Assembly (NCBI GenBank): GCA_001972305.1
Contig: BDDD01000179.1
Span: forward strand, 435,346 to 499,345
Direction of reading: 5' to 3'
Length of the DNA stretch: 64,000 nt
From: Cephalotus follicularis
Lineage: Eukaryota; Streptophyta; Magnoliopsida; Oxalidales; Cephalotaceae
Below are positions 58,609 to 64,000 of this stretch, one piece after another. Every line of letters starts with the position of its first letter. Within the stretch, counting starts at the first letter, position 1. Below the pieces are notes generated by a model. The model was not told the DNA's origin and made no database searches. It saw only the letters and a list, made by a program, of their open reading frames with translations. Made by a program: the position numbers and the translations under genes.

Positions 58609-59789
58609 TCATTCAGACTCACATAAACCTAATTTTCTTCTAAACTTAGAAAAGGTATTGTCATCTAAAGGTTTAGTAAAATGTCAGCTACTTGTTTTTC
58701 CGTAGAGACATATTCTAACTCAATATCTCCATTTTCAACATGTTCTCTTAAAAAGTGATACCTAATGTCAATGTGTTTTGTCTTTGAATGATGAACAGGG
58801 TTTTTATCAAGACAAATACTACTCGTATTATCACATTTTATAGGTACATGTTTCACAAAAACACCATAATCTATCAACTATTGTTTTTTCCATAAAATCT
58901 GTGGACAACAACTACCTACAGCAATATATTATGCCTCGGTGGTAGAAAGAGCAACAGAATTTTGCTTTTTACTAAACCACGATACAAGCATACTCCCTAG
59001 GTTTTGGCATGAGCCACTAGTGCTCTTGCGATCAACCTTATAACCACCAAAGTCAGCATCCGAGTATGAATGTAGGTCAAAACAAGAGTCTCGAGAATAC
59101 CACAAACCTAGAGTAGGTGTATATGCAAGGTATTTCAGAATACGTTTAACCGCAAACAAGTGTGATTCTTTAGGGTTTGACTGAAAACGTGCACACAAAA
59201 AAACACTAAATAAAATATCGGGTCTACTAGAAGTTAAATATAATAACGAACCTATCATGCTTCTATAAAGCTTTTGATCAACATTTTTACCTTGTTCGCC
59301 CTTGTCAAGCTTTGTAGAAGTGCTTATAGGACTCTTACTTGTTTTTGAGTTCTCCATTCCAAACTTTTTGAGTATTTCCTTTACGTACTTAGCTTGGTTG
59401 ATGAAGATTCCCTCTTTGGTTTGCTTAACTTCAAGCCCAAGGAAGAAGTTGAGTTTTCCCATCATGCTCATCTCAAACTCTGACTTCATAATGTTAGAAA
59501 ACTCCTTGCACAAAGATTCGTTAGTTGACCCAAAAATAATATCATCAACATATATTTGTACTACTAGTAAATCATTTTCTTTTGATTTTGTAAAAAGTGT
59601 TATATCAACATTTTCACGTTTAAAATCATTTTCAACCAAAAAATTTGTTAACCTCTCATACCAAGCTCGAGGAGCTTGTTTAAGACCATACAAAGCCTTG
59701 TTGACTTTAAAAACATGGTTTGGAAAGAAAGGATCATCAAAACCTTGAGGTTGTTCCACATACACTTCTTCTTTTATAAAACCATTCAA
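58609..59789 (-). pseudogene. pol: Copia D reverse transcriptase (C-terminal part) and RNase H
   Basis: The block 58929-59789 is open for 286 residues: EEVYVEQPQGF, VNKALYGLKQAPRAWYERL, the catalytic IYVDDIIFGST, FFLGLEVKQTKEGIFINQ and SRPDILFSVFLCARFQ. RNase H begins GYKVDRKSTSG and SWFSKKQNSVALSTTEA; a TAA follows where relatives have Glu. The end reads GDIELEYVSTEKQVADI, then a one-base shift, and a tail FTKPLDDNTFSKFRRKLG with stop TGA at 58609. YVDD is intact. Confidence 0.87.
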
Positions 59790-59992
59790 AAGGCACTTTT
59801 TACATCCATTTGATATAATTTAAAATCTTTAAAACAAGCAAATGCAAGTAACAAACGTATAGATTCTAATCTAGCAACAGGTGCATACATTTCATCATAA
59901 TGTATATTTTCATCTTGTGAATAACCTTGAGCAACTAGTCTAGCTTTATTTCTAACTATTACTCCTTGATTATCCAACTTATTTCTAAAGAT
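59786..59992 (-). pseudogene. pol: Copia D reverse transcriptase, N-terminal fingers
   Basis: Reads RNKARLVAQGYSQDENIHYD, EMYAPVARLESIRLLLAFA and KLYQMDVKSAF, the start of copia reverse transcriptase. It is joined to the next block by a frame change at about 59788, and upstream by a TGA near 59993 where relatives have Trp (GTKW). Confidence 0.85.
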
Positions 59993-61356
59993 TCATTTAG
60001 TCCCTATCACCGAATGATCCTTAGGTCTAGGCACTAGAAACCAAACCTTATTACGTTCAAACTGGTTTAACTCCTCTTGCATAGCTACTATCCAGTTTTC
60101 ATCTTTTTCAGCTTCTACAAAGTTCTTAGGCTCAAAGTGAGAAAGAAAAGCAACATAATTACAAGTATTAGCATTAGACCTAGTCATAACACCATGTTGA
60201 ATATTACCAATTATGGCCTCATGTGGATAATCTTTAACTACTTTATAGGTCTTATCTACAAGATTTTTTTGGTAGCTATTCTTAGATTCTACATCTATGT
60301 TCTCATAAGGTTCATGAAATTCTATGCTATCTTGCGTACATGTACTTACATCAATTGAATCATCAAAGACAATATGCATAGACTCTTGGACTAGCAAAGT
60401 ACGTTTATTAAAATATCTATAAGCTCTACTAGCAAGAGAGTATCCAAGAAATATACCTTCATCCGCTTTTGAGTTGAACTTACCAAATTGATCCTTTCCG
60501 TTGTTGTGAATGAAGCACTTGCATCCGAAGGCACGAAAGTGACTGATGTTAGGATTTCTCTCTCTCCATAACTTGTATGGAGTCTTTTTGAGAATTGGCC
60601 TTATTGATGTTCTATTTAAAATGTAACATGCAGTGTTTGTGGCTTCGGCCCAAAAATATTTTGGAAGGTTATTTTTGCAAAGCATGGTTCTGGTCATTTC
60701 TTCTAAGGTTCTATTTCTCCTCTCAACAACACCATTTTGTTGAGGAGTTCTAGGAGTTGAAAATTCATGTTTAAAACCATTTTCTATGCAAAAGTTATCA
60801 AAAAATGTGATTTTCGAACTCTTTACCATGATCGCTTATTATTTTTAAAATAGGAAATCCTTTTTCTTTTTGAACTTGTTTACAAAAATTTGTAAAAAAT
60901 GTAAAGACTTCACTTTTATGTGCTAAAACAAAAACCCATGTGTACCTAGTGTAGTCATCAACAATAACATAAGCATACGACTTACCACATAAGCTTATTA
61001 TGTTTATAGGTCCAAAAAGATCCATATGAAGTAGTTCGAGTGGTCTAGTAGTTAAGACAATGTTAATAGATTTAAAACTTGTTCTATTTTGTTTTTCTTG
61101 TTGACAAGCGTCACAAATCTTATCTTTTTGAAAATTTAATTTAGGAAGACCTTCAACTAAGTCATGTTTTAAAATATTTGAAATTTTTCTCATATTAACA
61201 TGTCCAAGCCTTCTATGCCACATCCAACTATCTTCATTTAAAGAAGCTAGGCATTTAACGTTTTTGTTTTGAAGATCATCTATGTCTATTACATAAACAT
61301 TGCCTTCTCTTTGTCCTATAAACTTAGTGGTATTATTGTATTTGTCAAAGACTCTA
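59993..61356 (-). pseudogene. pol: Copia D gag-pre-integrase and integrase
   Basis: The upstream block reads WMWHRRLGHVNMRKIS and ICDACQQEKQ (His-His-Cys-Cys zinc site), then the core: LELLHMDLFGPINI, VIVDDYTRYTWVF (Asp), ISDHGKEFENHIF (Asp) and, after a frame change near 60810, PQQNGVVERRNRTLEEM (Glu). The C-terminal part reads FRAFGCKCFIHNN and GIFLGYS. The catalytic residues look intact. Codons beyond 61356 (MTYDDFRRSR...) belong to LTR H, not to the copia protein. Confidence 0.87.
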
Positions 61357-64000
61357 TGTAACACCCTCGAACGGCGGAAGTCATCATAGGTCATAATACA
61401 GAACCTATCCTAACATATCTGATCATATACATAACATATCAGCCAAAACGTGGCAGTCTTATCATAACTGAAACTGTAAAACTTAACAATTAAGCGTTTT
61501 CGGAAAGACTTAAAACATAATGAAGTTCCAAATTTAAATCATAAAAAATATAAGTATCATAGTTTATGACCACTAGACATAACATAGGGATCACACTCCT
61601 AGGGATCCAAACACATAGGGTGGTCATCTCTCGTTCACACATTCCCCCGCTGCTCCCGATAACCTGCCGCATGGAAACAAAAACGCGACTGAGCAAACCT
61701 CAGTACGGATAAGGGAAATAAAACAGTAAACGATAAGTTAAAAACAGTAAGATTTCAATAAATTCATAACGGAAATCTTAAGCAGTTAAAACAGTTTAAT
61801 CATATTCAAATACCAATTTCACATCTTTCGAAACATTTACGAAATACTTCAAAATGTCATTTCACAATTCACAGAATCATACTGAGCCACACACATCTCA
61901 CATATCATATCATATATTGGCAAGGGAGGCGCTAATTCCACATGCCCACTAGAATTGAAGTGTACGGCACTACACAAGTCAATTCTCACATATCACATAT
62001 CTGATCACACCTCAGATCACATATCATAAACTAGAATCAATTCATACGCCTCTATCACACATAGCGGATCCATAAATCCACCTCATGAGATTTATTCATA
62101 ACACTCAGAGACGCCGTAGACTAATCACACCACTACGGAAGTGTCACGTCCCCGTGCCAGGCCTACGACGTGCCTATGGTACGCCCCATAGGTGGGTACA
62201 ATACTCAGTATTCAATTGTTGCGAAAACATTGATTCATCAAAATCAATTTAAAACCACACAAAATATGCTTTCACAACACATTGGAAAATCTTTCACCAA
62301 CGATATCATAACATACACTTCATAACCAATTCATCAACTCATTTATACTTCGCTATAAAGAGGTGATCATAACATATCGTAACATATCGTATCATTTCAT
62401 ATCATATGCATAAAGTCGGAATCATTTAAAAATGTTAAACCAACTTCATTTTTGAAACATGTCAAAAACATTATCAATTTCATAAAAGAAAAAGCATAGC
62501 AAAACTGTTTTCAGTTCGAAATATCAGATAGCCAAGGAAACGATAGAAATCCGTACAACGTTCATAAAGTAAAAATATCTTTTGTTTACTACAGTAAAAC
62601 TGATAGGAAGGTATCAAGGAACGAAAATTCGTACCTTATGCGTTCACAATGCACTTACGGATAGATGATTCAACAAACTCCACTTGAAGCACAATAATCT
62701 AAAGACACCCAAAATCATACGTATAAGAGTCTAAGACACATCAGAAACATTATACAGACTCATTACTATGTTTGGAAAAGACCCGGATTGATTTGAGGAA
62801 CAAACGGATCAAAACAGTTGAAAACAGTACATTTCTGGGCAAAACAGTCGACTGTTACAGAGCACCAGCTGATTGGGGAAGCTTTGCAGTCGACTAATCA
62901 CAAGGGCCAGTCAACTACTCAAACCAGAATGCAGGCAGTCGACTGGTTCATAGGTCCAGTTGACTACACAACCCAAGACAGTCGATTGTGTTCATATGGA
63001 AGTCGACTGTTCATCAAATCCAGCCGACTGTTCACACGAACAGCCGACTGTTCTGGACGACAGAACAGCAGCAACATGACAATTTCAATATAGAAACCAG
63101 TTCAAACAGTTATAACATTAAACCAGAGGTACATGGACATAAACGTATGACACTATATGACATTTAGGTGAAAAAGAAACACAGAACTGACAGGAAAATA
63201 GTTGGACAATGGCTTGACTTCAAAAGAAAGAATTAACTCTCTAAGCATACACATATGTTCAGGTTCAATTTCCATTCATTGTCACTTATATATATATATA
63301 AAACCCGTTTATAACATGTTCATGGTGCCTAACACTTGTTGACAGACTTAACAACACAATGACAGAACATATTAACATAGGAATTGAAATCAAAGGACAG
63401 TAGGAATATAAAACTGACATAATAACATTGAAACAAAACCATCACTATAGGGAACAAATTTAACTAACCTGTAGTGATTACCAAAAACACAAAAACACAG
63501 TAAGATCACCACAATTCTACTGGATAATCAGTTGTACACAGGAGACCCAAGAGAACAAAACCAAGAGAAAAGTATAATACTTTGAAATCAATTTAGAAAT
63601 CCAACCAAAGGAAAACAGAATTTGAGATTACCTCAACAACCTGATGAAGTGAATCCACAGCAGATTAACACAGACTTGCAAGGCAGAATTCGGCAGTGGC
63701 TTGCAAGAAAGAGAGACACACATATAAAAATGGCAATGACACTCTCAAAAAGGAAAAGGAGAAGACAAAATCTGCTCCAAAAAGGAAGAAGAGGGAAAAA
63801 GAATCAGTTTAATATGGAAATTGGAGATTGAAGACGTGTGAGAGTAATGAGGGGAGGGAGAGTTCGGGGAACAAGGGAGAAGAATAGGAAAGGAAGAAAA
63901 GAAAAAAAAAAGAAAGAAAGGAAAAAGGAAAAAGGAAAAGGAAATAAAAGGAAATAAAATAATTAATTTAAATAAATGAAATAACAGGATTTTTAAAATA
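61357..64000 (-). repeat. LTR H (gypsy), inserted in copia D, runs off the window
   Basis: Plus strand starts TGTAACACCCTCG (sense end GGGTGTTACA) within the copia integrase gene; the five bases outside are TCTAT. It carries a CAGTCGACTG-type cluster at about 62840-63060 and a purine-rich stretch (63836-63960). No right end is seen by 64000, so it is over 2.6 kb. It may be a solo LTR or the 3' LTR of an element continuing to the right. No gene is supported inside. Confidence 0.75.

Larger units (their letters stand above)
55077..61356 (-). mobile_element. Ty1/copia element D (SIRE-like) with an extra 3' gene; 5' part off the window
   Basis: Reading leftwards: gag-pre-integrase region, integrase, reverse transcriptase, RNase H (ending 58609), a spacer with TCGA motifs, an extra sense-strand gene (56713-58052), a polypurine tract and the 3' LTR (55077-56334). 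It sits in the gag of element E. At 61357 it is cut by LTR H. The long 3' region with an additional gene and the LTR start TGTTGATG fit the SIRE/Maximus group, though the clade is assigned by eye. Confidence 0.85.

Noticed and set aside
61357..61394. Upstream extension (MTYDDFRRSRVLHR) of the copia integrase frame
   Set aside because: These codons are from the inverted end of LTR H; the true copia protein is cut at 61356.
63622..63831. Basic 69-codon plus-strand frame near the right edge
   Set aside because: Composition is driven by a purine-rich stretch in LTR H; no domain and opposite to the LTR sense.

Overview
This window looks like intergenic heterochromatin from a flowering plant. No host protein-coding gene, rRNA or tRNA gene could be supported. 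Almost every base that can be assigned belongs to a transposable element: Ty3/gypsy chromoviruses resembling the Tekay/Del clade, one Tat-lineage gypsy element, Ty1/copia elements of SIRE-like type, and two CACTA (En/Spm) DNA transposons. The lineage set, the tRNA-Met primer-binding sites and the nested architecture are typical of an angiosperm. The species cannot be told from the sequence.

Layout. 1-3026: left-pointing gypsy element A (start of gag, primer site, complete 5' LTR), inserted in an exon of CACTA-1. 3027 to about 9290/9390: CACTA-1, with a decayed TNP2-type transposase (DUF4218 and DUF4216 parts) and a second multi-exon gene, both on the minus strand. 9391-11099: unassigned sequence ending in another CACTA-like terminus. 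11100-18043: remains of a copia LTR and its 3' end, split by gypsy element B (11637-17833, TSD TTAAC), which has two LTRs and a gag relic but no pol. 18044-20815: 3' end of a left-pointing chromovirus F. About 20816-35529: left-pointing Tat-lineage element with an antisense extra gene and two 88-bp tandem arrays, carrying two solo LTRs (21212-23199, TSD TTTGA; 26184-28776, TSD GTCTG). 35530-38919: CACTA-2, inserted in the Tat LTR. 38920 to about 55076: right-pointing gypsy E, inserted in the CACTA-2 transposase. Its 5' LTR is split by complete element C (39507-49148, TSD TGGAC) and by a solo LTR (49770-52852, TSD TAAAG). 55077-61356: left-pointing copia D inside the gag of E. 61357-64000: LTR H, inserted in copia D and running off the window.

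The insertions give a relative chronology. On the right the order from oldest to youngest is Tat, CACTA-2, gypsy E, copia D, LTR H, with C and one solo LTR as independent later hits in E. On the left, B is younger than the copia LTR it splits and A is younger than CACTA-1. All coding regions carry stops, frameshifts or changed catalytic residues except the short visible gag start of A. Many of the stops look like C-to-T decay at plant methylation contexts.

Three sequence-level patterns are not explained by the element catalogue. Most LTRs, from gypsy and copia alike, carry arrays of short palindromes centred on TCGA or ATCGAT. The chromovirus LTRs share a very conserved block ending in CTAAC...CAG/ATTG that resembles an intron 3' end. 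The Tat element carries two 88-bp-period arrays either side of its antisense gene. All coordinates were read by eye; no database or alignment was run.
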